64,000 bases of DNA from Phytophthora colocasiae (taxonomy: Eukaryota; Oomycota; Peronosporomycetes; Peronosporales; Peronosporaceae), in NCBI GenBank assembly GCA_018806915.1, contig JAGKQI010000067.1, forward strand, positions 124,001 to 188,000. Reading direction: 5' to 3'. Positions 43,761 through 54,111 of the stretch are shown here, one piece after another. A program made the position numbers and the translations under genes. The notes below the pieces were generated by a model, which saw nothing but the letters and a program-made list of their open reading frames with translations, was not told the DNA's origin and made no database searches. Position 1 is the stretch's first letter. Every line of letters starts with the position of its first letter.

Positions 43761-43881
43761 GGCTTTCAGCGGTCGATAGTCACTTGTCTGTCGCAGCTTC
43801 TTTGACAGGCAACGCTGGACAGGCCCATCGACTTGAGGAATTCTCGTACACCCACCCCAATCGTACTAGATCTTCGTTAAA

Positions 43882-44424
43882 CTATCGTAGAAACTTTCTT
43901 ATGTGAGGTGGATACGCTATCGGCTTGCACCGAAATGGGTAGAGCCCTCCTTCAGTCGTATTTCGAGTGGTGGCACCTTTGCCGGGATCTGGTCCAAGGC
44001 GAAGTCTCCAAATATTGCACATGTAGACAATCGTGCGCAGTTTGTCTTCCTTTTCGACCGGGAAACCTTTCTCGAGAGCTGTAATAATCATTCCTTCAAC
44101 AACCTGGTGAATCTCTCGGTCAGGTGTGCAACCACTGCAGAAGTCGTCTCCAACTGCTATAGGATTGTCGTCATCCGCTGAGGTTTGTTCAGCTAACTGC
44201 TCAAGCTGCCTATCACTGCTGATACCCAAATCGTTGAGTATATCCTCGCCCACGGTAAACTCATCCTCATTCTTCTTAATCACTAGAACCTCGTACGGTT
44301 TAAAGAGTCTCACAGGCCCAGCCGCAGTATGGATCATGATCTGTAATAGCACAGATTCCTTGGATTGAATCGTGTGCCCGCCCACAGTTTTGCCAGTGGG
44401 TTTAGCGAACGTGGTGGTTTTCAC
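43882..44424 (-). pseudogene. Gypsy protease / pre-RT linker
   Basis: 180 codons open. VLVIKKNEDEFTVGEDILND resembles the end of a retropepsin-like domain, where the G-x-D-xx-L motif is usual. It ends near YPFRCKPIAYPPHIRKFLR, the start of the RT module. The protease active site itself lies upstream in another frame and is not clear. Confidence 0.55.
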
Positions 44425-44569
44425 AAGACCACCAACTTCTTAAGCTTCATCAAGTTGTAAGAACTGATTATGCTCTTCTCGGCCCCAGTATCCGCGCAAT
44501 AGGGCATGGATAGTATCTCTTCGAGGACAATAATCTTGTCGTGTTCCAAGAGACAGTCCTTGACGCGCT

Positions 44570-44792
44570 TCAACCTTCAAGCCTCGGCCTTGGGCGTTTT
44601 GAGCCCAAATTACCGTCGCGGCGTTCATGCATCTCATGCAAAGGTGCTTTCTTCTCGTCTTCAGTTGCAGTCGGGCAACGAGTAAGCCAGTGGTTCCCTT
44701 TACATTTGAGGCACCCACCGGTTGGCAGCTTAGATTCTACTGCCTTCCCACTATTCTGCTTTCGAGCAGCAGCCTTCGCAGGTTGTTTGCCG
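44570..44792 (-). pseudogene. Gypsy gag C-terminus with zinc knuckle
   Basis: CLKCKGNHWLTRC is a CX2CX3HX4C-like knuckle, near the canonical CX2CX4HX4C but one residue short between Cys and His. It is cut from the rest of gag by the piggyBac insertion at TTAA 44793. Confidence 0.65.
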
Positions 44793-44796
44793 TTAA

Positions 44797-47700
44797 CCCC
44801 TTGAAACCGAGGTAGTACCGTACCCCAAATGAGCATAAGGCCTAGATGATCTAACGTGTATGTGCAGGAAAGGATTCCTTTACAAACCTCTATATAATTC
44901 CATAACTTGTATGGTGGATAGACGCAGGCTAAACCTAAACATCGAGGAGGGTGTCTCTCGCTAACGTGTATGGTCCGTTGTTCAGCAGTGAGGTATACAC
45001 GTTACTAGTCATAACATGTATTTGGTGCCGCAAAACCAGTACATGTATGTGATAAAGACACTGTCTCTACGGACACAGCCGTGAACAAGAAGTGCATAAC
45101 TCCGCCCCGCACAAACAGTTGCAGCCGATCAGAATGGCGTGATATTTTGCAATACTCAAACTACAATAAATGTAAAAGCTTGCTATCAGCTATTCAATCA
45201 GTCGCCACCGCGCTGCGCACGACGGGCTCGCTTTGACGAGCGCGAGTCACCTGCCGTGGAATCGTCACTTTCACTCCCACCGCTTTCGTCTCCATCTTCA
45301 GCACCGACTATATCTTGGCGCCGCGCCGGAGCCCGAGCACGGATCGATCTCTTCCCTCCCTGCTGCGGTGCAGGTGCCAGTGCCCCATTGCTCCAGCATT
45401 TGTGCCAAATATCGAAGCACGAACGAAGCTCTCCCTTTATGGTGTGGCGCTTCTTCTCGCACAAGAAGACGCGCAGCGCCATAGATTTCTTTGCCAAGGT
45501 TTGCAGCTTGCACATACTACAGTACGTTGATGAATCACCACCACGGGCATTGCTAGTGCCCTTGAGCAGAGAACACACCTTGCATGCCCTTGTTCGGCGC
45601 TTCCGCCCTTGGTTGTTGTTCCCCGGTCGCCATTCGTCGTTTAGTAGGGGCTTGTGGCCAGCACGACGGGCGCTACGCGCATTTGGTTCCTTGGACGGCG
45701 TCGGTTGAAAGCTCGTATTAGTGCTAAGGATCTCCCAGTCTTTATCGCGAAGCTGACAGAGCTCTAAATGAAGTTCCTTTAGAAATTTCACGTGGCTCAT
45801 CTTGGGGTGACCCGAAGCTGCACGAGCTGCATTGAAGACGATGTAGGCGTTGATAATCGCCAGGTCGACGAGCCCGAGGAAAAGTCCCTTGTAGTACTTC
45901 TTGTACTTGATGCAAAGCTGCAGCGAGTACCTGTATAGTGTATAATAAATGATTAGAAATTCTGTAACTTGTACATACAAGATATCATCGCTTACCGTTG
46001 AAGCCGTAGCTGGTCATGCACGTCGACACCTCCCATGTACGTCTGGTAATCCTTGACGACACGGGGGCAAGCTACTTCATGTTGCTCTCCAGAGATCACG
46101 TCGCGTCGAACAACGCGGTCTGGCTGCACACTTCCACCGGTACAGAGTAAATGCACGGCCCTGGTGTCCCACCACCGCAGGACTCGCATCGCGGGAACAT
46201 GCAAGGACTCAGCCACAATGAAAGTGCCCCGGTCAATGTTCTTAGGCCTATTCTTGGGGATCTTCGGTGGCTTCTTCTTGTCTCCCTTTTTCTTCTTTGG
46301 AATCAGCTTGTCACTCAGTCCTTGGCGATCCGTCCGCACCGTACCAATAGCGTAAAACCCCATTGTCAGCAGCTGCATCGACAGTGGCACAGACGAATAG
46401 AAGCGATCCATGACAACGAGCCTCATCTCTCCAGTCGGTGGGGCGGTTGGACCGAACACTTGCTGTAGATTGCGCGCTACGGCTGCAGGACCGGAATTTT
46501 GGTCCGTCAAGCTTGTCTGACCTGCTCTCTCCTTTTTTCCGCAGTACACTTCAAACCTGCAACATACAAGATAGTAAACTGTTAGTTTGGACCATACACG
46601 ATAACGAAACTTGTGGACCAAAAAAAAAAAATAGACGTGTCCGATGACACGTCTGATACGCACCGAATGCAGTAAGCCGTAGTTGAGCAGCACAACATAA
46701 ACAACTTAGTGCCCCATTTGTGGGGCTTGTCCTTGATGTACACGCGCATGCGGTTGAACGAAGAGCGTGACGGCAGCATCGCCTCGTCGAACGCCATGAT
46801 GGCAGGTGGAGTGAAGCCCGCAGCAAACCGCTCTTGTAGAGCGTCAATAACTGGGCGCAGCTTCCAAGCGCGGTCCTTCTTCGCCGCTGGGTCATCATTC
46901 GGGCTAAAATGCAGGTTTCTGGAGATATGCATGAACCGATCGCGCGTCATGAAGCGACCAAAACAGCCACGGGGTATGGCGCCTTCTTCCTTCGTTTTCC
47001 AATGATTCGCAAGCTTTTCCTTGTTTGGCGCTATAGAGCGAGCTACCAACAGGCCGATGAATACACACAGCTCTCTTGCTTCGATAGCTGGTGCCTTCAA
47101 CACGTTCTCGCGAATGGCTTCTCGCGACTTCGCCTTATATTCTCGGTGCTTACGCTCTCGTGCGACTTGTTTTGCGTGCTGCCCTTCGACACGCTCGTCA
47201 ATACTCGCCATAAAGTAGTCGGTGGACTCAGCAGCGATGTTTTCCCACAGCTGAGGCTGTAAGAAATAGAACAGAGTTCCGGATGGAGTTGAAGCAGCGG
47301 CTAAAGCCCTCGGTGTTGGCCCCGAGTGGCCGCTGTACAGGTGTGGGTAGTCTTCGTGCATTGAACCAGCCGACCGAGGCTGATACGGCTCCTGCAGGTA
47401 GTCGTACGGCGTGTGCGATGCCAACTCAGACCAGCCATTCACGCCCATCTCTTTCAGGAAATTTCCTGGCACTATGCCCGACGCAATGCTCTCCGTCCCA
47501 CCAAGAGAAGACAGCAGCCGGTCATCAAATCGCATTTCCGGAGGAATGGGCAGTTGCACCTCCCCAGCGTTTGTGGCGTCACCAGGTTGGTCCTTGTCGT
47601 CTCCATCATCGTTCTCTGCGTCCGATTCCAACAGCGCAAACTCCCTTGGATCATCGTTGGCTGCAATGTGATTCACGTCTGTAGATACAACATAAATCCG

Positions 47701-48923
47701 AGATACACGTTAACACTAATCATAACATGTACATACCAGTTTGACCAACCTTCAGTTGATTGTTCATTGATTTGTGAATCTTCCTTTGACTCATCGTCAG
47801 CACTGGGTTGTAACGCATTGGTGTCCGACTGATTTTCATCTTCGGAGTCGCTCGATGAACCGCTGCTGTCATGTGCTTCCTCAAAATCAGGATCGAGGTT
47901 TCGGGGACTGATTGTCGAGTCTAATACACGATACAAAACCAGATACATTATTAGACATGCATAATTTGGACCATACAAGATAACCAATTGAGAAATACCT
48001 CCAATGCTGCTGTCGGAGTGGTCGCCGTTGCTACCCGGTGAGTACGTCGTGTCGGAGAAACGGGTTGGAGGGCTTCCGGAGTCCATGGCACGCTTGGTCT
48101 TGGGCTTGATTCCGGTCCCATGATCGATACGGAAGGTGAAGCCTGTACCTGTCGTGAGAGGCCACTGTCAGGTGAGTGATCTACCGACCTTCCACCAGGT
48201 GCGTGAACACGGGAAGCTGAAACACACACAATTAGCACAAAGTAGGTTGGATTCGTCCAACACACAATATACATACATTCTGCTGTGTCAGGAATGGCTA
48301 TACTCGCAGCTTTTGCAGCTTTCCGACGTCGTGCAGCGTTGGCCGATCCGTCACGCCTCGCTTGCTTCTTCGCCCTAAGCGCATCTGATAATAGATTAGG
48401 TATCGCCAACAACCATCAAATACAGCATGCAGACTTACCAAGGTCGATCTTGTCCAAGTACTTCATCAGGGCTTCCTCACCCACGAATACATCCTCTCCT
48501 TTGACGTCCTTGATGGTCTTGCCAGGCTTGAGATAGGTGAAGTTAACAGAAAGACCAGTGGGTCGTTTCGAGGTCCATCCAGCCTTCTTTAGTTCGCGCC
48601 AGCGAGCTTGGAATGCCATTTTCAGAAGCAGCGTGGGGTTCTGCGACTGAGGGGGGGAATCTTAAAGTGAGACACAAACTTAACTGGCGGAAGGCGGCCG
48701 TCTTCAAAACAGCATATGCAAAATGCCAGTGTGATCTGCAGTTGGACTTTCTAAAAGGCTGTCTATGTTGAGCGTCGGGAAGCAAGGATACATCACCTAT
48801 CCCTACACGACTTAAAATTTGTAAAGGCAATACTAAAAGCAAGATTAATATTTGCTAACTTGTATGGTCCACGTTAAGAAATCATCCTTATCTTGTAAGG
48901 TCCAGGCTCTCGGGTTCAAGGGG
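44797..48923. mobile_element. complete piggyBac transposon (4127 bp)
   Basis: Flanked by TTAA (44793-44796 and 48924-48927). The ends are inverted repeats starting CCCCTTGAAMCCGAG (14 of 15 match). One gene on the minus strand encodes an apparently intact transposase. Subterminal and intronic copies of a GGACCATACA-type motif are present (see findings). It is inserted in the gag region of a chromodomain Gypsy. Confidence 0.9.
45198..48619 (-). CDS. piggyBac transposase (DDE_Tnp_1_7), spliced, apparently intact
   Basis: The protein starts at 48619 (MAFQARWRELKKAGW). Introns lie near 48460-48389, 48280-48225, 47999-47923, 47749-47680, 46670-46561 and 46009-45931; the junctions I checked keep frame. 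The catalytic domain has the three acids in AFDEAMLPSRSSF, VVMDRFYSS and MGGVDVHDQL, and the KDKPHKWGTKLF segment. The C-terminus has a cysteine-rich finger (CKVCSLLKG...YCSMC...CFDIWH), which binds the ends, and a basic tail (SSKRARRAQRGGD). No stop or frameshift was found, so it may be active. The N-terminal 300 residues are acidic and disordered. Confidence 0.85.
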
Positions 48924-48927
48924 TTAA

Positions 48928-49776
48928 TGAACATCACCGATTTCGGTGTATCTGACCGCTGTAAAACGATCTTTGAGGTAGATGCTCTGGAAAGCACCGA
49001 CCGCAATCAGATGCTCAATTCGATCGGAAGATTGGCACTTGTGGGACACATCCAAATTGTCTTCCTTCCTAGACTACAGTGCTCTCTCGTACTTCTTCGC
49101 ATACAGACGTGAAGTCTAAAGCCTTATGGCTACAGAGTATCCTGCCACATATCTACGACAGCAGTGCTTCTCGATCACCTTTGAGAAACAAACGCTGTCG
49201 TCGAACCTTTTCCACTTTCCGATGTCTGAACCGAGGTCGAGGTGATTCACTGTCGTTTGTGGTGTCTTTCCTCTTGCGGTCGCTCTGGTCTTTCGTCCGT
49301 GAGCGTTTACGACACTGAAAGTCACGGTCCTGCTCGAGGGCTTTCGCCAGTATGAGATTGAACAGCTCCTTCTCATAATCCTTGGCCGTTCTAGCCTGAT
49401 ACTTAACTGTGGTTGTCATCTCGTCACGCAAGCTGCGCGGTTGGAGTGACTCCATAAGTAACTTGCACTTCAAACGGGAGCCTTCGTTTCCGGTGAAGAA
49501 CTCTTGCCAACCTTGTTCCTCTATGAATTCTCTGCTTCGAGCAAAGAACTGCATTACTCGCTCTTTAACGTCGCTCTCGGTCATGTCGATGGCAACATTT
49601 TCTTTGAACACAGTCGCGACATCTGGAACAGAGTTGTCCTTTACTGACGAAATGATTTCATCAATTTTTGTCAGGATGAATTCATCACTGACGGCATCAA
49701 AGTTGACATTCCAGTCAAAGTCACACCATACTCCAAGGAAATTGAAGTTGCTTAACTGGTAATTCCTGGTTGCCAC
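48928..49776 (-). pseudogene. Gypsy gag, N-terminal part
   Basis: MATRNYQLSNFNFLGVW opens 207 codons (49776-49153). LMESLQPRSLRDEMTTTVKY is the gag capsid end, and the tail is Arg/Lys-rich. After the stop at 49153 the sequence continues in other frames to the TTAA, where the piggyBac is inserted. No LTR is identified between here and 49980. Confidence 0.65.
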
Positions 49777-49982
49777 TACTTGGCTTGACTATTGAATTCT
49801 AAAGGTTCTTGATTATGAATTGTTCGAATGGGATATTGAATTTTCGAATTATTTTCATCTGGAAGTGTGATGAAGCGGATTCAATTCATGCCAGATATGA
49901 TACAGAGGGACTGCGATGATGGGTGACGTGCGACATGGCGCTACAGCGTGGACAAATCACTGAAACTGGGAACCTACTCTAG

Positions 49983-50397
49983 GACGGATCCTAAGTTAGG
50001 ATCCGGTTGGTCTGGCCTAAGTTCGGATCCCGCCGTCCTAAGTGTGGATCCGTCCTGGGATCCCGATGGAAGAAGATCCAGGATCCGAGCTCCCTGGGAT
50101 CCAAGGTCAGAGCTCAAAGATCCGGGATCCGAGAGTCTGGATCTCCACGATCCAAGATCCTCGGATCCAAAGTCGGATCCCCAAGATCCAGGATCCTCGG
50201 ATCCAAAGGCGGATCCCCCAAGATCCAAAATTCCCGAATCCGGGATCCGGGATCCCCAAGATCCGAAGCCACATCCCTAAGATCCAAGATCCTCGGATCC
50301 GAAGTTGGATCCTTAAGATCCAGGATCCTTGGATCCGAAGTTGGATCCTTAAGATCCAGGATCCTTGGATCCGAAGCGAGATCCCCAAGATCCAGCA
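49983..50397 (+). repeat. GATCC-dense repeat array
   Basis: About 35 copies of GATCC in about 410 bp, mostly as GGATCC or AGATCC and spaced about 12 bp apart. Near 50305-50376 a 36-bp unit (TTGGATCCTTAAGATCCAGG and so on) is repeated twice almost exactly. Because of the repeat, three plus-strand and two minus-strand frames are open across it. The frame from 50007 continues into a gag-like sequence. Confidence 0.9.
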
Positions 50398-50705
50398 ATA
50401 CGCCAACGCTTCCTGCACCAGCAACGGCAGGTTCCAGTGGAAGTTCGACGGTACCGATGACTTTGTTCATGCCGCTGGCTACTCCGCATGTGAAGAGCAC
50501 TTCGCAAACCGCCCTAGTGCGGTGGAGGAAACTTCGACGCGAGCACGAGTACGAGGTGAAAATGAGATGCAATAACGACACGGATAAAATGGCGGAGGTA
50601 CTTGTCAGTGTAAAGAAGTCGATCGACAAAGGACTTCTTGGAGTTTGGTGTAGGGCCTCCTGGTGGTCCAATGGTCAACGCGCCACAACGCTACGCACTT
50701 GGTAG
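50398..50705 (+). pseudogene. gag-like retroelement ORF end, fused in frame to the GATCC array
   Basis: The frame that crosses the GATCC array (open from 50007) goes on as APATAGSSGSSTVPMTLFMP, then ALVRWRKLRREHEYEVKMRC and VSVKKSIDKGLLGVWC. That W-R-K-x-R-R-E-x-E and S-V-K-x-S pattern is the usual start of oomycete retroelement gag proteins (recognised by pattern only). It stops at 50705. Sparse GATCC motifs go on to about 51215. Confidence 0.45.
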
Positions 50706-51477
50706 GCGTTCGATTGCCTCCGGGGACTTACGTTTGTGGTGTAGTGGATCCGCTGGAATGAGCAGGGATCCAACGTTCACACACGACTCCCAGACACTGG
50801 CTAACGGAGGTGGTAGTCCGATAACCGTGGTTGTTGCTGAGACTCACCTTGTGTACCCGTCAATGGGCGGGATCTTCTCTCCCAGAAACGAGAGAATGCG
50901 CACAGGCGTGACGGCTTGAACGTCCTTGGCGGGGACTTGGGAGGTTGGACTTGCGTGGGAGTTTCTGCACGCAGGTCCCGTTTGGGGGGGGATCTTGATC
51001 TTGGACTCGACGATCTTGTGGATCTTTGGATCCGGGGTTGCCTTGGTGGGTGTGGGGCTCCTTTTCCTTTACCTTTACTGTCTTGCTTGCCGCCTCCTGT
51101 AGCGGTTGATCTTGGGGTGGTTGAGAGGTCGAGGGATCCTGCGGTTAAGCAATCAACACCGTTGGATAGGGGGTCTTCACTAGCGTAAGGTAAGCCGGCC
51201 AAATCGGGGATCCGGTTTTAGCTGTAGCTAGGTATGCGAAGTAGCTTGCAGGAACACTAAGGGGAGGCCAACACACTATCCTCTTCCCTTGTCTTGGTCC
51301 CTGAAGAAATCCAGAAGGTAAATTCGACTCTTTGATTTATAGTTATCCAGTTTCTCCTGTACCCTATCTTTCCCATCGCAATTCTGTATCTTGGATCGTG
51401 CTGGCTCTCCTGCAGCTGCTTCACTTCGTCTATATCTGCGTTGATCTTGTCATCTTTGGCTTCAAAGAATTCTTTGA
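50706..51477. other. GATCC-dotted region, no supported gene
   Basis: Weaker continuation of the GATCC pattern (for example near 50750, 50770, 51000-51040, 51135 and 51208). Open frames on both strands (50801-51202 minus is Pro/Arg/Ser-rich) are likely by-products of composition. Confidence 0.4.
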
Positions 51478-51889
51478 AGTAGCTAGCGCTCCGAAGAAAA
51501 CCCAAAGACACTCTAGGGAGGTGGTACTTCCTGTAAAGTATTATCGCCGAGTGTATTGAGCTGTCGACGAGCTGTCAAAAAATGAAACTTAGAAACAAAA
51601 ACATGTATCCCGACTGCTACGCTACACTACCATTACCAGCGTCCTAGTGATGGTGTTCTATACGATAAGACTTCAACTGTACCAGCTAGTGTGGACGAAC
51701 AACTGAGAGGAACAGCTGGTAGAGCGTTAAACCACAACGCCTTAACAGTAGGTGCTCAACTTCAACTCCAATGTCCTCTGAGCCACACCAATATGTCTGA
51801 CTGCAACCACATGATGCTGATCAACATTGTTGTCGTACCCGACGGCATTGCATGGGCATGGTTGGGCTTTCACACCACGACCACTGCAG
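51478..51889 (+). repeat. 412-bp dispersed repeat, copy 2
   Basis: Near-identical to 38715-39126, with only a few substitutions and short indels. The left border, AGTAGCTAGCG, is shared exactly; the sequence to its left differs. Function and family are unknown. Confidence 0.85.
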
Positions 51890-52149
51890 ATTTGTAACCC
51901 CATGTTCGTTCGTCGCCTTCGTAGTAAATGTAGAAGTGAATACATTCATCGTTAGCTAGAGCTAACTACAATATGCACTGTCTTCACGATCAGTCGCCCG
52001 TGGTATCACCCTTGCGTTCGAGATTTCAAAACGACTTGACGAGAAGTCAGAATCACAGCAACATGCTGTACTTGTAACAACCGCTACAACAGTTCCCTCT
52101 CCATGCTTCAGCAGCTTTTCGTTTTGCTAACGATGAATCAGTGCCGTGG

Positions 52150-53600
52150 AAGTTGAAGAAGCTTTACGTGATATTGAGAGCCTTTCGTAGCTCTCGAACT
52201 GCTGACTGGCGGCTGTGTTCCTTCAGAAACGCCATCACAGCAACAGGTACGTCTTGCAGTAAGAGACCGGCAGGTGCCCACGAATTCTCCAGCTCACTCA
52301 AACCGCGCCATTACACTCCGATCTCATGACGCTTTAGATCCGTACAGTACCGAGCCTTTAGTAGTTTATCCACAACATGTCCTTCGCTGTTATGAGCTAC
52401 ATGCAGCAACATTTTCTCGCTGACGTTCAATGATGAATCTGAGTAAACCTTAAGACAACTAGCATGATCCTCGCTCCGTTGGCCTGTCACCAAGTTTCCG
52501 ATCTCAAAAAGCAAATTCAAGATCACCCCAGTTGCCCGGGCTGGGCCGCACTACTTCACCTGCAACTTACTTCTCGTAACGAAATCTTCAATATCGAATT
52601 GTGCCATCGAAACGCCTTTCTTTTTGTTGCGAGTTTGCCATCCAGAAGCTCGCACCGTTTGGTTCACAGTACAAAATTCGTTTGTGCATGGTTTCTAGTT
52701 CTTGTTTCAAACTCTCAACATGTCGCTGCTGGCCCGTAGGGATTTCCTCTAGCGTGGTAGGCTATACAGGTCCTGGAATCGGCTCCTGGACTCATCGCAG
52801 TGATTCCCGTTATCGCCGTGACGGGAGCAGCTCCTCCTAGCGATGGTGATTCAACACTAACTGAACAAACTTCACGATACGTGTCCACTCCTGAGGCTGT
52901 AACATCCATTTGGACAAAAGCTCTCGACAGTAACGTAATGTCCCCCGCATCACCACTTCCGCCGTACCATTTGCCCAGGGGCATCGTGCCGTTGTGATGT
53001 GGTGGTGTGCGCCGAAGGCATGCTGAAGAGCTTGTCCCCCTGGTCGCTAACCCAGGAGCGACAGACACCAAAGGAAGCGAACCACTCCAGCAGAAATTTG
53101 TACGTCGTCTCTGCATCCGCCGTCGCACAGTAGAACAGCCACACAAACTTCGATGCATCGTCCTTAATCACCAGAACATACGTCTCACCTGTGGGGCTTT
53201 TCACCATGAACGGGTAACCCCAGTTGATTAATTTGTTTGGGTGTTCGGCGTGCATTCCTTCTCCCAATAGCCGTGGTTGTGGAGGTCCACCTTGCGTACT
53301 GGCACAATGGAGGCATCTCCCTACGAAACTCAATAGACAAACTCTGACTCAATCTTAGCTAGTGTAGTTGATACTTCGCGTTGTCCAGAGATGCCAAAAT
53401 GCCCACTACACATACTCGCATCCGTAATTCCACAGCTCATCGGGGATCCAGATTCTTCCGTCTGTATCTTTCCACAACTCACTGCCATCCGATCGAGCCA
53501 CACCACTTGGTAGGTCGGAGGCGTCCTGAGCGGCAACAATCTGCATAGTTGTTGGCCAGACAAAAGCGCCATCGAGTTGTGGTGGCAGTGGCAGATTCAC
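52150..53600 (-). pseudogene. Gypsy integrase and chromodomain remnant (second element)
   Basis: Read from 53600 down. The zinc-binding start has DGRIWIPDELWNYGCEYV, a stop, then HFGISGQREVSTTLAKIE (the usual His before R is Gln) and FVGRCLHC. The catalytic core has VLVIKDDASKFVWLFYC and SWVSDQGDKL with the first two Asp; a third acid is not seen. The chromodomain is near 52330-52160 (LLKARYCTDLKRHEIGV, then TAA where Lys is expected, then WRGLSELENSW). Several stops and frameshifts are present. Confidence 0.7.
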
Positions 53601-53617
53601 TGTCTTAAAAGACGAGC

Positions 53618-53694
53618 AGTACTATAGATCATGTTACTATATTAAATAGTACTTCAGACGTTCTGATAATATAGTAACGTGATACTATAGTACT
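53618..53694. repeat. AT-rich foldback, about 28-bp arms
   Basis: Left arm 53618-53644 and right arm 53667-53694 are inverted copies (AGTACTATAG...TTACTATATTA) with one indel and one mismatch and a 22-nt loop. It sits at the broken 5' side of the second Gypsy remnant. Confidence 0.85.
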
Positions 53695-54111
53695 GTAGCA
53701 ACTAATATGATGCAATTACTGCATGGAACGTCTTTTAAGCAGACGGCGTTTAAACGCGTCTATTGAATAAAACGTCTTTTGCGTCTATTGCCAGCACTGC
53801 GCTAGGTACATGCACGTCTCCGCTACGAACGCAACACGGTGTGTTCGTTAGCATGTCTTCGTATATATCTAACAAGCTTCGCCGTCGAAGCTGGCAAGCA
53901 CAGGGTGAACGAAGGATTCATCACTGGAGTCAAACTTTATATGATTATGATCATAACAAATAGCAGGGAGGCATCAGTTCTCAGAGGCTTCAGTTCTCAG
54001 ACAAAGCTCAAGCTCCGTGCTGACGTCATGCGGCGCGACACAGGCGGCCCCGTGGCGAAAGGTAGATCTAGATAGCTCCTTCTCCTTATATCCTTGCTTA
54101 CCCCTCGCTTT
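53695..54111. other. upstream region of the J-domain gene
   Basis: No gene supported. Two stretches resembling AACGTCTTTTNNGCG occur at 53727 and 53770. A possible alternative first exon (ATG 54028) is discussed with the next gene. Confidence 0.4.

Larger units (their letters stand above)
41981..49776 (-). mobile_element. chromodomain Gypsy retroelement remnant, split by a piggyBac insertion
   Basis: On the minus strand the pieces follow in gag-pol order: gag (49776-48928), zinc knuckle (44792-44570), protease/linker (44424-43882), reverse transcriptase (43760-43233), RNase H end (42755-42660) and chromodomain (42631-41981). The 4.1-kb piggyBac at 44797-48923 sits inside gag. Removing it with one TTAA restores an open frame across the joint (...SVMFI then NGKQPAKAAARK...). 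The integrase catalytic core is absent between RNase H and chromodomain. No LTRs are recognised. Confidence 0.75.

Noticed and set aside
45139..45708. 189-codon plus-strand frame
   Set aside because: It is antisense to the piggyBac transposase C-terminus and shares its codon pattern; a shadow.
50107..50671. Two long minus-strand frames over the GATCC array
   Set aside because: Open only because the repeat lacks stops in most frames; no protein features.
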